Of a stretch of 64,000 nt of DNA, positions 16,670 through 25,653 are shown piece after piece; position 1 is the stretch's first letter, and every line of letters begins with the position of its first letter. The notes beneath the pieces were generated by a model. The model searched no databases and was not told the origin of the DNA. It worked only from the letters and a program-made list of their open reading frames with translations. The DNA lies in the NCBI RefSeq assembly GCF_004801285.1, contig NZ_SSNY01000009.1, positions 150,962 to 214,961 on the forward strand, read 5' to 3'. This DNA comes from Ollibium composti (GTDB taxonomy: Bacteria > Pseudomonadota > Alphaproteobacteria > Rhizobiales > Rhizobiaceae). Made by a program: the position numbers and the translations under genes.

Positions 16670-17083
16670 ATGCGCGGGCCCCAACAAGCTCGAACCGAAC
16701 GCGCTCGTTCTCTACGCAAGGCTGACAATGACGCAGAGCGCGCCTTATGGTCTGATTTGAAGAACCGGCAGGTCTGTCGTGCAAAATTCACCCGCCAACT
16801 TCCGATCGGTCCGTATTTTGTGGATTTTGCCTGCCGCGAAAACCAACTGGTCGTCGAACTCGATGGTAGCCAGCACGCCGAAAGCAAATACGACCGACGC
16901 AGGGATGATTTCATGGTTTCGCAAGGATGGTCAATCCTACGGTTCTGGAACGTCGATGCGCTGACAGATCGCGAAGCAGTCATCGATACAATCATCGCCG
17001 CACTGGAGCGACGCCTCGATCCCGTTGAAGCGCCAGACCGGCGTTTCGTCACGTCGTCTACCTATTGGGAGACCATGTCTTGA
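16670..17083 (+). CDS. DUF559 (Vsr/MTES-like) endonuclease-fold protein
   Basis: A 137-residue protein of the DUF559 family, a small restriction-endonuclease-like fold related to very-short-patch repair nucleases. Visible pattern: RSLRKADNDAERALWSDLKN, then KFTRQLPIGPYFVDFACREN (the D in FVDF), LVVELDGSQHAE (catalytic E and Q) and GWSILRFWNVDAL. The C-terminal 20 residues diverge from the usual family end. It interrupts the AAA operon and is bracketed by palindromes at 16608 and 17096 that share the sequence beginning CCCCTCACCCTTACCC. The ATG at 16670 uses the palindrome arm as ribosome site. The longer frame from 16586 simply translates the repeat. Confidence 0.88.
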   Translation: MRGPQQARTERARSLRKADNDAERALWSDLKNRQVCRAKFTRQLPIGPYFVDFACRENQLVVELDGSQHAESKYDRRRDDFMVSQGWSILRFWNVDALTDREAVIDTIIAALERRLDPVEAPDRRFVTSSTYWETMS

Positions 17084-17095
17084 TCCGCAGCAATG

Positions 17096-17199
17096 CCCCT
17101 CACCCTTACCCTCTCCCCGTGAAGGGCGGGGAGAGGGGATCGCAGGCGTTGGTGCCTCCCTCTCCCCGCCCTTCACGGGGAGAGGGTAAGGGTGAGGGG
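17096..17199. repeat. Perfect 42-bp inverted repeat downstream of the DUF559 gene
   Basis: Positions 17096-17137 and 17158-17199 are exact reverse complements, separated by 20 bases. Each arm itself contains a hairpin (CTCTCCCCG...CGGGGAGAG). The first 29 bases of the left arm repeat the left arm and loop start of the 16608 element. The right arm ends in GTGAGGGG, placed as the ribosome site of the next gene. Confidence 0.93.
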
Positions 17200-17207
17200 C
17201 AATCTTG

Positions 17208-18506
17208 ATGCCCGCCTCCAAATTTCCCCTGCTGCGCGACAACGACCTCATCTTCGGTCGCCTGCTCACGGTGGACGAGCCGCATCTGATCGAGCGCTAC
17301 AACAAGGCGATGACCGCCTTCGGCCTGAAGCCGACGAAGCTGAAATCCTTCCAGATCGACCGCACCGGCTTCTCGCCGGAAATCGCCGAGGAATGCGGCG
17401 CCGACTATCTCGACCCCAACGAGGTCAACCGCCGCTTCATCATCCTGACGCCTGCGCAGATCAGCCTGCCGGTGGTGCACACCGCCTTTTCCAACACCTC
17501 GCAGCTGATGTTCGAGTTCATGACGAAGAACCAGCGCGCCATCGACGCGCTGACCATCAAGGACGTCATCTACGGCGAGATCGAGGATTCCGTCTCCAAG
17601 GTCGAGGACATCGAGGACCTTTTGTCGATCAACCAGGTCGAGTTCAAGGTGCTGTCGGCCGAGGACGTTCTCGGCAAGGCGGCCGAACTCGGCAAGATGG
17701 TCGACCGGTTGAAGCAGGAACCCGACGCCTGGCGCGACGACGCCATGTTGAAGCGCATGGTGGAACTGGCCAAGGTCTGCGGCGACATCCGCGAGAACGC
17801 GCTGGTGCCGGACCAGGTCATCTTCCGCCACAACGCCTACTGGACGTCCCATTTCGGCGGCCTCTACGTCTTCATCGATCCCGACGTGACGACGGTGATT
17901 TCCGATCCCGCAGCACCCGGCTTTCGCCGCTCGCGCCCCTGGCAGGTCAGTTACCTGTCGATCCGCGACGCCGACGCCGTGTTTCAGTTCCTCGCCTCGA
18001 CCGGCCGCATCGAGCTGCCGCGCGCCTCGTGGATCGAGCAGTCCGGCTATCTCGAACATCGCGCCGAGATGATCGTACGCGGCCTGATCCGTGACGCCGA
18101 ACCGGACCGCAACCTGTCGGACGTCGACAAGATCTGGCTGCAAACCTGGATCCACGGCCACGCCGACCTGATCGCCAGGGACGGCAATTTCCCGTTCCTC
18201 AACGCGGCCAAGCGCGAGATCAACCAGCTCGGCCAGTTGCGGATCGAGGACATCGCCCCGCAGCAGCGCTTCCTGGTGGTGCGCGCCCGGCCCGACCATC
18301 CCGACGCCTGGCTGACCAACCGGCTGATCTCCGATTTCGTGCCCGCCGATTTCGTCTCCCGCTACATCTTCAACAAGCAGGGCTTCTACCGCGACTACGA
18401 AGGTTTTTCGCAAGCCTGGCGCTCGCATGTTGTGGACGTGCTGAAAACCACATATCTCAAGGACAAGGCTGGCTTCCGCGCCCGCCTCTACGGCCTGACC
18501 GACTGA
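17208..18506 (+). CDS. Uncharacterised protein of the AAA-ATPase operon
   Basis: A 432-residue soluble protein with no signal peptide or membrane helix. Recognisable stretches are FGRLLTVDEPHLIERYNKAM at the start, YWTSHFGGLYVFIDPDVTTV in the middle and FNKQGFYRDYEGFSQAW near the end. I do not know its function. The ATG at 17208 is preferred over the TTG three bases earlier; the only ribosome site is GTGAGGGG from the palindrome arm. It resumes the operon after the DUF559 insertion and the next gene begins 18 bases after its stop, so it belongs with the ATPase. Confidence 0.72.
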   Translation: MPASKFPLLRDNDLIFGRLLTVDEPHLIERYNKAMTAFGLKPTKLKSFQIDRTGFSPEIAEECGADYLDPNEVNRRFIILTPAQISLPVVHTAFSNTSQLMFEFMTKNQRAIDALTIKDVIYGEIEDSVSKVEDIEDLLSINQVEFKVLSAEDVLGKAAELGKMVDRLKQEPDAWRDDAMLKRMVELAKVCGDIRENALVPDQVIFRHNAYWTSHFGGLYVFIDPDVTTVISDPAAPGFRRSRPWQVSYLSIRDADAVFQFLASTGRIELPRASWIEQSGYLEHRAEMIVRGLIRDAEPDRNLSDVDKIWLQTWIHGHADLIARDGNFPFLNAAKREINQLGQLRIEDIAPQQRFLVVRARPDHPDAWLTNRLISDFVPADFVSRYIFNKQGFYRDYEGFSQAWRSHVVDVLKTTYLKDKAGFRARLYGLTD

Positions 18507-18524
18507 CCTGACGAGGGGGATGCC

Positions 18525-19661
18525 ATGCTCGATCCGATCGTGACCTTCTTCACCCGCATCTTCCAGTGGATCGGCCGCGGCATCGGCTTCGTCATCGGCA
18601 TCATCCTGTGGCCCTTCATGTGGGCGGGCCGCTGGTACACGCAGCGCGGCTGGATTCTCAGGGCCGTCATCGGCCTCGTCATTCTCGTCGTCCTGGGTTT
18701 CTACGCCCGCTTCTTCTACATCACCCAATGGTGGAACGGCTTCAATCCGGACTATCCGGCCGCCGAAGTCGCGGCCGCCGGCGCCACCGGCGCGGGCGAA
18801 CCGGTGCAGCCGGCAAGCAACGTCCAGGGACAGGCGGCCACGTCCCAGCCGACAAGCTGCAAGCCTTCGGCAATCGCCGCCGTCGCCGCCGATCTGGTCG
18901 ATTTCAACGTCAACCAGAATGCGTGGATATCCTCCACGCTGCTGTCGAAAGCCGGCCTGTTCGGCCTGGACTGGCGCCGCACCCCCTTCTTCGACAACAA
19001 GGCCGCCTTCCAGCTTGGCATCAACCAGGTCCTGCGGCGCACGACGACCGAACTCGTCGACACGCTGGGGCGCGTACGCGGCACCTCGCAGATCGACGAG
19101 AACCTGCAGAAGGCTCGCACCGCGCTGGCCTGGGACGAGACCGCCTGGTACATCGGCTGGCGCGGCCCGACCCGCCCGACCCCCAGTGTCTACCGCGAGG
19201 CCATCGCGGACCTGCGCGCCTTCAACACCAGCCTGGAGCAATGTCGCGCCACATTCGACCCGCGCGCCGACAACCTGTTGCTGTTCCTCGACCGCATCGC
19301 CTCCGACATCGGCTCGACCTCCGATATCCTGCGCGCCCGCATCGAGGCCTCCGATGCCGGCTGGTTCGATCCGCGCGCCGACGACCGCTTCTGGTTCGCC
19401 TACGGCCAGCTCTACGCCTACTACGGCATCCTGACGGCCACCCAGTCGGATTTCGCCAACGTGATCGCCGAACGCAACCTGAAGACCCTGTGGGACCGGA
19501 TGGAAAGCCAGTTGCGCGCTTCGCTCGACGTCCAGCCCTGGATCATCTCCAACGGCAATGAGTCGAGCGCGTTCTTCCCCTCTCACCTCGCCACCATGGG
19601 CTTCAACCTGCTGCAGGTGCGTTCGAACATCGTCGAGCTGCGGTCGATCCTCGACAGGTAG
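18525..19661 (+). CDS. DUF2333-like inner-membrane protein
   Basis: A 378-residue protein. An amphipathic N-terminus (MLDPIVTFFTRIFQWIGRGI) leads to hydrophobic segments at about 16-32 and 42-64, then a mainly periplasmic domain starting with a Cys-containing low-complexity linker. Typical stretches are NVNQNAWISSTLLSKAGLFG, WRRTPFFDNKAAFQLGINQV and FWFAYGQLYAYYGIL, which I recognise as the DUF2333 family. It closes the operon and gives it a membrane anchor. A ribosome site GAGGGGG precedes the ATG. No enzymatic motif is visible. Confidence 0.75.
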   Translation: MLDPIVTFFTRIFQWIGRGIGFVIGIILWPFMWAGRWYTQRGWILRAVIGLVILVVLGFYARFFYITQWWNGFNPDYPAAEVAAAGATGAGEPVQPASNVQGQAATSQPTSCKPSAIAAVAADLVDFNVNQNAWISSTLLSKAGLFGLDWRRTPFFDNKAAFQLGINQVLRRTTTELVDTLGRVRGTSQIDENLQKARTALAWDETAWYIGWRGPTRPTPSVYREAIADLRAFNTSLEQCRATFDPRADNLLLFLDRIASDIGSTSDILRARIEASDAGWFDPRADDRFWFAYGQLYAYYGILTATQSDFANVIAERNLKTLWDRMESQLRASLDVQPWIISNGNESSAFFPSHLATMGFNLLQVRSNIVELRSILDR

Positions 19662-19709
19662 CGGACGAAGCCTGTCGTTTTTCGCGCATTGCGCGCCTGT
19701 TTTGAGATT

Positions 19710-19731
19710 GCGCGAGCGCGTCCGCTCGCGC
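19710..19731. terminator. GC-rich hairpin before fhs
   Basis: GCGCGAGCG (19710-19718) pairs perfectly with CGCTCGCGC (19723-19731) around a 4-base loop. It lies 49 bases after the DUF2333-like gene and 65 before fhs, and lacks a U-tract. It may mark the end of the AAA operon transcript or fold in the fhs leader. Confidence 0.5.
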
Positions 19732-19796
19732 TTCTATGCGCGGCCTGAAGGGTGGGTCGCCATCCTCGCCGAACGACGAACAATGGGAGCGCCGTC

Positions 19797-21476
19797 ATGG
19801 CCGAAGTGAAATCCGACATCGCAATCGCGCGCGCCGCCAAGAAGAAGCCGATCCTCGAGATCGGCGCCAAGCTCGGCATTCCGGCCGAACAGATGGTTCC
19901 CTACGGCCATGACAAGGCGAAGATCTCGGCCGACTTCATCAAGTCGGTGCAGAAGAACAAGGACGGCAAGCTGATCCTCGTCACCGCCATCAACCCGACG
20001 CCGGCCGGCGAAGGCAAGACCACCACCACCGTCGGCCTCGGCGACGGCCTGAACCGCATCGGCAAGAAGGCGATCATCTGCATCCGCGAAGCGTCGCTCG
20101 GCCCGAACTTCGGCATGAAGGGCGGCGCGGCGGGCGGCGGCTATGCGCAGGTCGTGCCGATGGACGACATGAACCTGCATTTCACCGGCGACTTCCACGC
20201 CATCACCACCGCGCACAATCTTCTGTCGGCGCTGATCGACAACCACATCTATTGGGGCAACGAACTCGGCATCGACACCCGCCGCGTCACCTGGCGGCGC
20301 GTCATGGACATGAACGATCGGGCGCTGCGCGAGATCGTCTGCTCGCTCGGCGGCGTCGCAAACGGGTATCCGCGCGAAGCCGGCTTCGACATCACCGTCG
20401 CCTCCGAGGTGATGGCGATCCTGTGCCTGTCGCGCGACCTGAAGGACCTTGAAAAGCGCCTTGGCGACATCATTATCGCCTATCGCCGTGACAAGACGCC
20501 GGTCTACGCCCGCGACGTCAAGGCGCATCGCGCCATGGCCGTGCTTTTGAAGGACGCCATCCAGCCGAACCTCGTGCAAACGCTGGAGAACAACCCGGCC
20601 TTCGTCCATGGCGGCCCGTTCGCCAACATCGCCCATGGCTGCAACTCGGTGATGGCCACCACCACCGCTCTCAAGCTCGCCGACTACGTGGTGACGGAAG
20701 CCGGCTTTGGTGCCGACCTCGGCGCGGAAAAATTCTTCGACATCAAGTGCCGCAAGGCGGGCCTCAAGCCGGCGGCGGCCGTCATCGTCGCCACCGTGCG
20801 TGCCATGAAGATGAACGGCGGCGTCAAGAAGGAGGACCTCGGCGCGGAGAACGTCGAGGCCGTCAAGAAGGGCTGTCCCAACCTCGGCCGCCACATCGAG
20901 AACGTGCACCAGTTCGGCGTGCCGGTGGTGGTGGCGATCAACCACTTCTACTCCGACACCGACGCCGAAATCGAGGCGCTAAAGGCCTACGTCAAGGGTC
21001 TGGGTGCGGAGGCGATCCTGTGCAAGCACTGGGCGCAGGGTTCCGCCGGCATCGAGGAACTGGCGCACAAGGTGGTGCAGCTTGCCGAATCCGGCGCCTC
21101 GCAGTTCGCGCCGCTCTATCCCGACGACATGCCGCTGTTCGAGAAGGTCAACACCATCGTCCAGCGTATCTATCGCGGCTCGGAGGCGATCGCCGACAAG
21201 TCGGTGCGCGACCAGCTCCACGGCTGGGAGAAGGCCGGCTACGGCAACCTGCCGGTATGCATGGCCAAGACGCAGTATTCCTTCTCGACCGACCCGAACC
21301 TGCGCGGCGCCCCGACCGGCCACACCGTGCCGGTGCGTGAGGTGCGCCTCGCCGCCGGCGCCGGTTTCGTCGTCGTCATCTGCGGCGAGATCATGACGAT
21401 GCCCGGCCTTCCCTCCAAGCCCTCGTCGGAAAACATCTTCCTCAACGACGACGGCAACATCGAGGGCCTGAGCTGA
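19797..21476 (+). CDS. fhs: Formate-tetrahydrofolate ligase
   Basis: A 559-residue enzyme making 10-formyltetrahydrofolate from formate, THF and ATP in one-carbon metabolism. The ATP site is [18 protein letters not shown] (about residues 64-81), with [20 protein letters not shown] and [21 protein letters not shown] typical of the family, and the C-terminal [16 protein letters not shown]. Length is standard. The ATG at 19797 has GGGAG upstream and starts the conserved N-terminus ([14 protein letters not shown]); the 15 extra residues of the longer frame are not conserved in character. It is monocistronic, closed by two terminators. Confidence 0.97.
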   Translation: MAEVKSDIAIARAAKKKPILEIGAKLGIPAEQMVPYGHDKAKISADFIKSVQKNKDGKLILVTAINPTPAGEGKTTTTVGLGDGLNRIGKKAIICIREASLGPNFGMKGGAAGGGYAQVVPMDDMNLHFTGDFHAITTAHNLLSALIDNHIYWGNELGIDTRRVTWRRVMDMNDRALREIVCSLGGVANGYPREAGFDITVASEVMAILCLSRDLKDLEKRLGDIIIAYRRDKTPVYARDVKAHRAMAVLLKDAIQPNLVQTLENNPAFVHGGPFANIAHGCNSVMATTTALKLADYVVTEAGFGADLGAEKFFDIKCRKAGLKPAAAVIVATVRAMKMNGGVKKEDLGAENVEAVKKGCPNLGRHIENVHQFGVPVVVAINHFYSDTDAEIEALKAYVKGLGAEAILCKHWAQGSAGIEELAHKVVQLAESGASQFAPLYPDDMPLFEKVNTIVQRIYRGSEAIADKSVRDQLHGWEKAGYGNLPVCMAKTQYSFSTDPNLRGAPTGHTVPVREVRLAAGAGFVVVICGEIMTMPGLPSKPSSENIFLNDDGNIEGLS

Positions 21477-21485
21477 GGCAAAAGC

Positions 21486-21551
21486 CGGGGCGAGCCCCGA
21501 TTTTCCAGGACTTGGAGGTCAGAACCCCGCCCCGCCGGCGGGGTTTGTTTT
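21486..21551 (+). terminator. Two tandem rho-independent terminators after fhs
   Basis: CGGGGC (21486-21491) pairs with GCCCCG (21494-21499) followed by ATTTT. Then AACCCCGCC (21523-21531) pairs with GGCGGGGTT (21537-21545) followed by TGTTTT. Together they should end fhs transcription before the DUF1236 gene. Confidence 0.8.
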
Positions 21552-21657
21552 GGGCGGCGGCTGCAAACATTCGTGATCGGCCATATTGGCGAACCCCGGA
21601 ACAAAGGCGGAAGAGGAGGATTGGGACGACGAGGGACCACAATCCAAGGAGATTCCG

Positions 21658-22536
21658 ATGAAACAGATTGTCATCAAGAGCATGTTGGTGCTCGGCCTTG
21701 GCGTTGCGTCCAGCGTAGCGCTCGCGCAGAGCCAGCCTTCGGGCGAGTCCACCGGCCATTCCGGAATGACCAATTGCACGGTGGGCAGCACCGATTGCTC
21801 AGGGTCGCAGTCGGGCGCCGGCAGCAAGACCGAGGGCAGCACGAGCAGCACCACCGAACGCAAAGCCCAGGGCTCGGCCGACGGCGACACCGAGCAGCAG
21901 AGCCAGGGCAAGGCGTCGACGACGGAAAAACGATCGGCACAGGGCAAGAGCGGCAGCGCCTGCCCGGCTGGCGCGACCGACTGCAACGACGCGAGCGGAG
22001 GAACGACCGCGCAAGGAAAGTCGGAAGAGAAGTCCGGCAAGGCCGCCCAGGGCTCGGACACCGGGCAGAACAACACACAGGCTGAGGGTAAGACCGGGAC
22101 AGGACAGGCAGGATCCGGCGCCGCCGCCGAAGGGTCTTCCGGCACGACCACCAACAAGGCCGAAGGCTCGACAGGGCAGACAGAGCAGCAGTCCGGGCAG
22201 AGCAGCGGCAGCACGACCACGAATGAAGCGCAGGGCCAAAGCTCGACTACAACCGACAAGAACTCGACGGCTTCGATCAGCAATGTGACGGTCGAGCAGA
22301 AAACCCAGATTGTCAACGTGATCCATGAGGCAAAGGTGGAGCCCGTCTCCAAGATCGATTTCGAGATAACGGTCGGCACGGCGGTGCCGCGCCACGTGCA
22401 TCTGCATCGCCTGCCCGCCCGCATCGTCAAGATCGTGCCAGCTTACGAGAGCTACGAGTATTTCGTACTGGCCGACGGCCGGATCGTCATCGTCGATCCC
22501 GACAGCCTGGAGATCGTGGCCATCCTGACGGCCTGA
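21658..22536 (+). CDS. Exported DUF1236 protein with long low-complexity region
   Basis: A 292-residue exported protein. Signal peptide MKQIVIKSMLVLGLGVASSVALA is followed by about 175 residues made nearly only of Ser, Gly, Thr, Gln, Lys, Ala and Glu, with recurring motifs such as GQSSGSTT, KAQGSADG and GTGQAGSG. Two short repeats carry cysteines (NCTVGSTDCSG and CPAGATDCND). The last 85 residues form the DUF1236 domain (TVEQKTQIVNVI, VGTAVPRHVHLHRLP, SYEYFVLADGRIVIVDP), known in rhizobial exported proteins but of unknown role. AAGGAGA precedes the ATG at 21658. Confidence 0.82.
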   Translation: MKQIVIKSMLVLGLGVASSVALAQSQPSGESTGHSGMTNCTVGSTDCSGSQSGAGSKTEGSTSSTTERKAQGSADGDTEQQSQGKASTTEKRSAQGKSGSACPAGATDCNDASGGTTAQGKSEEKSGKAAQGSDTGQNNTQAEGKTGTGQAGSGAAAEGSSGTTTNKAEGSTGQTEQQSGQSSGSTTTNEAQGQSSTTTDKNSTASISNVTVEQKTQIVNVIHEAKVEPVSKIDFEITVGTAVPRHVHLHRLPARIVKIVPAYESYEYFVLADGRIVIVDPDSLEIVAILTA

Positions 22537-22599
22537 CGATATCCTCATCCGCAGCACAGGTCGCGGCGGCAATGCCGCGGCCTTTGCCTCGCCCGCGCT

Positions 22600-23157
22600 C
22601 TACCGTCGTTCGATTGGCCGCGCCGGATTGCCGGCCACCGTCGCGCCCGCCGGCACGTCGCGCGTCACCACGGCTCCTGCGCCGACGATGGCGCCGTCGC
22701 CGATGGTCACGCCGCCGAGAATGATCGCACCGCCGCCGATCCAGACGTCGTTACCCACCGTGACCGGTCGCGCGATCTCAAGCCCGGCGCGACGGCCTTC
22801 GACGGTCCGGTGATGATCCGCGCAATAGATCTGTACGGAGGGGCCAATCATCGTGTTATCGCCGATCCTGACCGGCGCCGTGTCGAGAACGGTGCAGCCG
22901 GCGTTCAGGAAGGTTCGCCTGCCGAGAAAGATGTTGAAGCCGTAGGGGCAATAGAACGGCGCCTCGATGCGGGCGTTTTCGCCGTCCGAGCCCAGCAGGG
23001 CGCGCAAGGCAGGCCCGATGTCGCCGCGCACTATGGGCGGCAGCGAATTGTGCTCGAACACTGCCGTCTGCGCCGCCGTTCTGAGCGCGTCGAGTTCATC
23101 GTCGACGCAGGCATACCATTCGCCCGCCGCCATCTTCTCGCGTTCGGTCTTCGCCAT
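22600..23157 (-). CDS. Maltose/galactoside O-acetyltransferase family protein
   Basis: A 185-residue left-handed beta-helix acetyltransferase. The N-terminal Mac segment [21 protein letters not shown] and the hexapeptide repeats ([21 protein letters not shown] with the catalytic His, [20 protein letters not shown]) are those of the Maa/LacA/NodL family. NodL acetylates Nod factors, but this sequence does not let me tell Maa from NodL and there are no nod genes nearby. It transfers acetyl from acetyl-CoA to a sugar hydroxyl in the cytosol. It stands alone, divergent from the phytase-like gene. Confidence 0.9.
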   Translation of the reverse strand: MAKTEREKMAAGEWYACVDDELDALRTAAQTAVFEHNSLPPIVRGDIGPALRALLGSDGENARIEAPFYCPYGFNIFLGRRTFLNAGCTVLDTAPVRIGDNTMIGPSVQIYCADHHRTVEGRRAGLEIARPVTVGNDVWIGGGAIILGGVTIGDGAIVGAGAVVTRDVPAGATVAGNPARPIERR

Positions 23158-23236
23158 GCGCGTATCCTGCCTCGCCTGTTGCAGCTTCGCCCATCAAACC
23201 GTGCCGGTCCAGAAGGGACCGCACGGCTACGGTGAA

Positions 23237-23265
23237 CTGTCAGCAAACTTTCACAATCCCTTCAT
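23237..23265 (+). promoter_or_regulatory. Probable Pho box (three 11-base-spaced heptamers)
   Basis: CTGTCAG (23237-23243), CTTTCAC (23248-23254) and CCTTCAT (23259-23265) are direct heptamers separated by four bases each, matching the CTGTCAT-type, 11-base period recognised by PhoB. They end 55 bases before the start of the phytase-like gene. Confidence 0.65.
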
Positions 23266-23320
23266 GCGGCTGAAACATCGCTTGCGCATTGCAGGCTGTT
23301 TCAATCGAGAGGGATTTTCG

Positions 23321-25519
23321 ATGTCCATCAAGCCAAGCCTGCTCGCGCTGGCCGCCGCGCTCGCCGCCTCGGCAATGCCCGCCCATGCCGACATGATGTT
23401 CAACCGCGTCGCCACCTTCGCGGTCGCCGACAACCTGCCGAAGGACGCGGACGCCAAGACCGCCACCTCGTCCGAGATCATTTCCGTATCGGAAGACGGC
23501 AACACGCTGGTTTATTCCGACAGCCCCTATGGCGGTATCGGCTTCATCGACATCACCGACCCGAAGGCGCCCAAGGCGGGTGATTCGATCAAGATGGATG
23601 GCGAGCCGACCTCGGTCGTGATTGCCGGCGGCAAGGTTCTGGTTGCCGTCAACACCTCCGAAAGCAAGGTCAATCCGTCCGGCCAGCTTCGCGTCGTGGA
23701 CATCGCCACAAAGGCGATAGAAGCTTCCTGTGATCTCGGCGGCCAGCCGGACTCGGTTGCCGTCAGCAAGGACAAGGCCTGGCTCGCCGTCGCCGTCGAG
23801 AACGAACGCGACGAGGACCTGAACGACGGCGCGCTCCCGCAGATGCCTGCCGGCAACCTGAAGATCGTCGCGCTGAAGGACGGCGCGCCCGATTGCGCCA
23901 CGATCCGCACGGTCGACTTGACCGGCCTCGCCGAAGTGGCGCCGGAGGACCCGGAGCCGGAGTTCGTCGCCTTCAACGAAGCCGGCGAGATCGCCGTCAC
24001 GCTGCAGGAAAACAACCACATCGCCATCGTCGACGCCGCCAGCGGCAAGGTTACCGCACATTTCTCCGCCGGCTCCGTCGCGCTGGAGAACGTCGACACC
24101 AGGAAGGACGGCGCGCTGTCCTTCACCGGCAAGGTCGAGGCCGCGCCGCGCGAGCCCGATGCGGTTAAGTGGCTGGACAACGACCGTCTCGCCGTCGCCA
24201 ACGAGGGCGACTGGAAGGGTGGCACGCGCGGCTTCACTGTCTTTTCCAGGAAGGGCGAAGTGCTTTACGAATCCGGTCCGTCCTTCGAGCACGAGATTGC
24301 CCGCGCCGGCCACTATCCCGACAAGCGCAACAAGAAGGGTGTCGAGCCGGAAGGGCTGGAGTTCGCCGCCTTCGGCGACGACAAGCTGCTGTTCGTTGCC
24401 GCCGAGCGCGCTTCCGTCGTCGGCGTCTACAGGATCGGCGACGCCGACCCGCAGTTCCTCCAGCTCCTGCCCTCCGGCATCGGCCCGGAAGGGCTGGTGG
24501 CGATCCCGCAGCGCAACCTGCTCGTCACCGCCAACGAGACCGATCTCGGCGAGGACGGCCTCGCCCGCTCGCATGTCATGATCTATGAGCGTACGCAGGC
24601 GCCGGCCGCCTATCCGATGATCCTCTCGGCCAATGACGATGCCGGCCTGCCGATCGGCTGGGGCGCGCTGTCCGGCCTGTTCGCCGACCCGGACAAACCC
24701 GGCACGCTCTATGCCGTGTCGGACTCCTTCTACCGCAACGCGCCAGCCATCTTCACGATCGACGCAGCCAGGACGCCGGCGCTGATCGCCGCGAAGACCA
24801 TCGTCACGCGTGACGGTGCCTCGGCGCAGAAGCTCGACATAGAAGGCATCGCCGGCGACGGCGACGGCGGCTTCTGGCTGGCCAACGAAGGCGATCCGGC
24901 CAAGCTCGTTCCGCATGCGTTGCTGCATGTCGACGGCAAAGGCGCAATCAAGGAAGAGATCGGCTTACCCGTTGAATTACTCGCAGGACAAACCCGATTC
25001 GGCCTGGAAGGCGTCACCGCCATAGGCGACGGCGACGACCGCACGTTGGTGATGGCGATACAGCGCGAATGGAAGGACGACCCGAAGGGCCAGGTCAAGC
25101 TGCTCGCCTACAAGCCGAAATCGAAGCAATGGGCGGCGGTACGCTATCCGCTCGACAAGCCGGAAGGCGGCTGGATGGGCCTGTCGGAAATCGCCGCCCA
25201 TGACGGCAAGCTCTATATCATCGAGCGCGACAACCTGATCGGCAACCTCGCCCGCACCAAGAAGCTCTATGCGGTGGCCATGGACGCCTTCAGGCCGGCG
25301 CCGCTGGACGGCGACCTGCCGCTGGTGGAAAAGACGCTGGTACGCGACCTGCTGCCCGACCTGAAGGCCGCCGCCAGCGGCTATGTCCTCGACAAGGTGG
25401 AAAGCTTCACCATCGACCCTGAAGGCAACGCCTTCGTCGTCACCGACAATGACGGCGTCGACGATTCCTCCGGCGAAACGCTGTTCCTGCGCCTCGGCAA
25501 CATCGCCGCCGTGAACTGA
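23321..25519 (+). CDS. Exported phytase-like esterase with choice-of-anchor beta-propeller
   Basis: A 732-residue protein with signal peptide MSIKPSLLALAAALAASAMP cut after AHA. The N-terminal half is a beta-propeller-like repeat region (TSVVIAGGKVLVAVNTSESK, QPDSVAVSKDKAWLAVAVE). The C-terminal half matches the esterase-like activity of phytase family: IGWGALSGLFADPDKPGTLY, DSFYRNAPAIFTID, LDIEGIAGDGDGGFWLANEG, RFGLEGVTAIGDGDD. It likely acts in the periplasm or outside the cell on phosphate esters. The Pho box just upstream supports induction by phosphate starvation. GAGAGGGA precedes the ATG; the much longer upstream frame is spurious. Substrate is not shown. Confidence 0.85.
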   Translation: MSIKPSLLALAAALAASAMPAHADMMFNRVATFAVADNLPKDADAKTATSSEIISVSEDGNTLVYSDSPYGGIGFIDITDPKAPKAGDSIKMDGEPTSVVIAGGKVLVAVNTSESKVNPSGQLRVVDIATKAIEASCDLGGQPDSVAVSKDKAWLAVAVENERDEDLNDGALPQMPAGNLKIVALKDGAPDCATIRTVDLTGLAEVAPEDPEPEFVAFNEAGEIAVTLQENNHIAIVDAASGKVTAHFSAGSVALENVDTRKDGALSFTGKVEAAPREPDAVKWLDNDRLAVANEGDWKGGTRGFTVFSRKGEVLYESGPSFEHEIARAGHYPDKRNKKGVEPEGLEFAAFGDDKLLFVAAERASVVGVYRIGDADPQFLQLLPSGIGPEGLVAIPQRNLLVTANETDLGEDGLARSHVMIYERTQAPAAYPMILSANDDAGLPIGWGALSGLFADPDKPGTLYAVSDSFYRNAPAIFTIDAARTPALIAAKTIVTRDGASAQKLDIEGIAGDGDGGFWLANEGDPAKLVPHALLHVDGKGAIKEEIGLPVELLAGQTRFGLEGVTAIGDGDDRTLVMAIQREWKDDPKGQVKLLAYKPKSKQWAAVRYPLDKPEGGWMGLSEIAAHDGKLYIIERDNLIGNLARTKKLYAVAMDAFRPAPLDGDLPLVEKTLVRDLLPDLKAAASGYVLDKVESFTIDPEGNAFVVTDNDGVDDSSGETLFLRLGNIAAVN

Positions 25520-25653
25520 CTTGCCGCAGCGGGAGGCGGCCAGCCGCCTCCCGCAATCGTCACTCGGTGGGCGGTCAGCAGAAAGCCCGCCTTTGGACCA
25601 CTCGACACCGGCCTCACAAACGGGCAAGGCTTCCCGCCGAACAGGAGGCCGCG

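Noticed and set aside
19662..19796. Possible THF riboswitch before fhs
   Set aside because: The leader shows one simple hairpin and none of the conserved THF riboswitch core that I remember.
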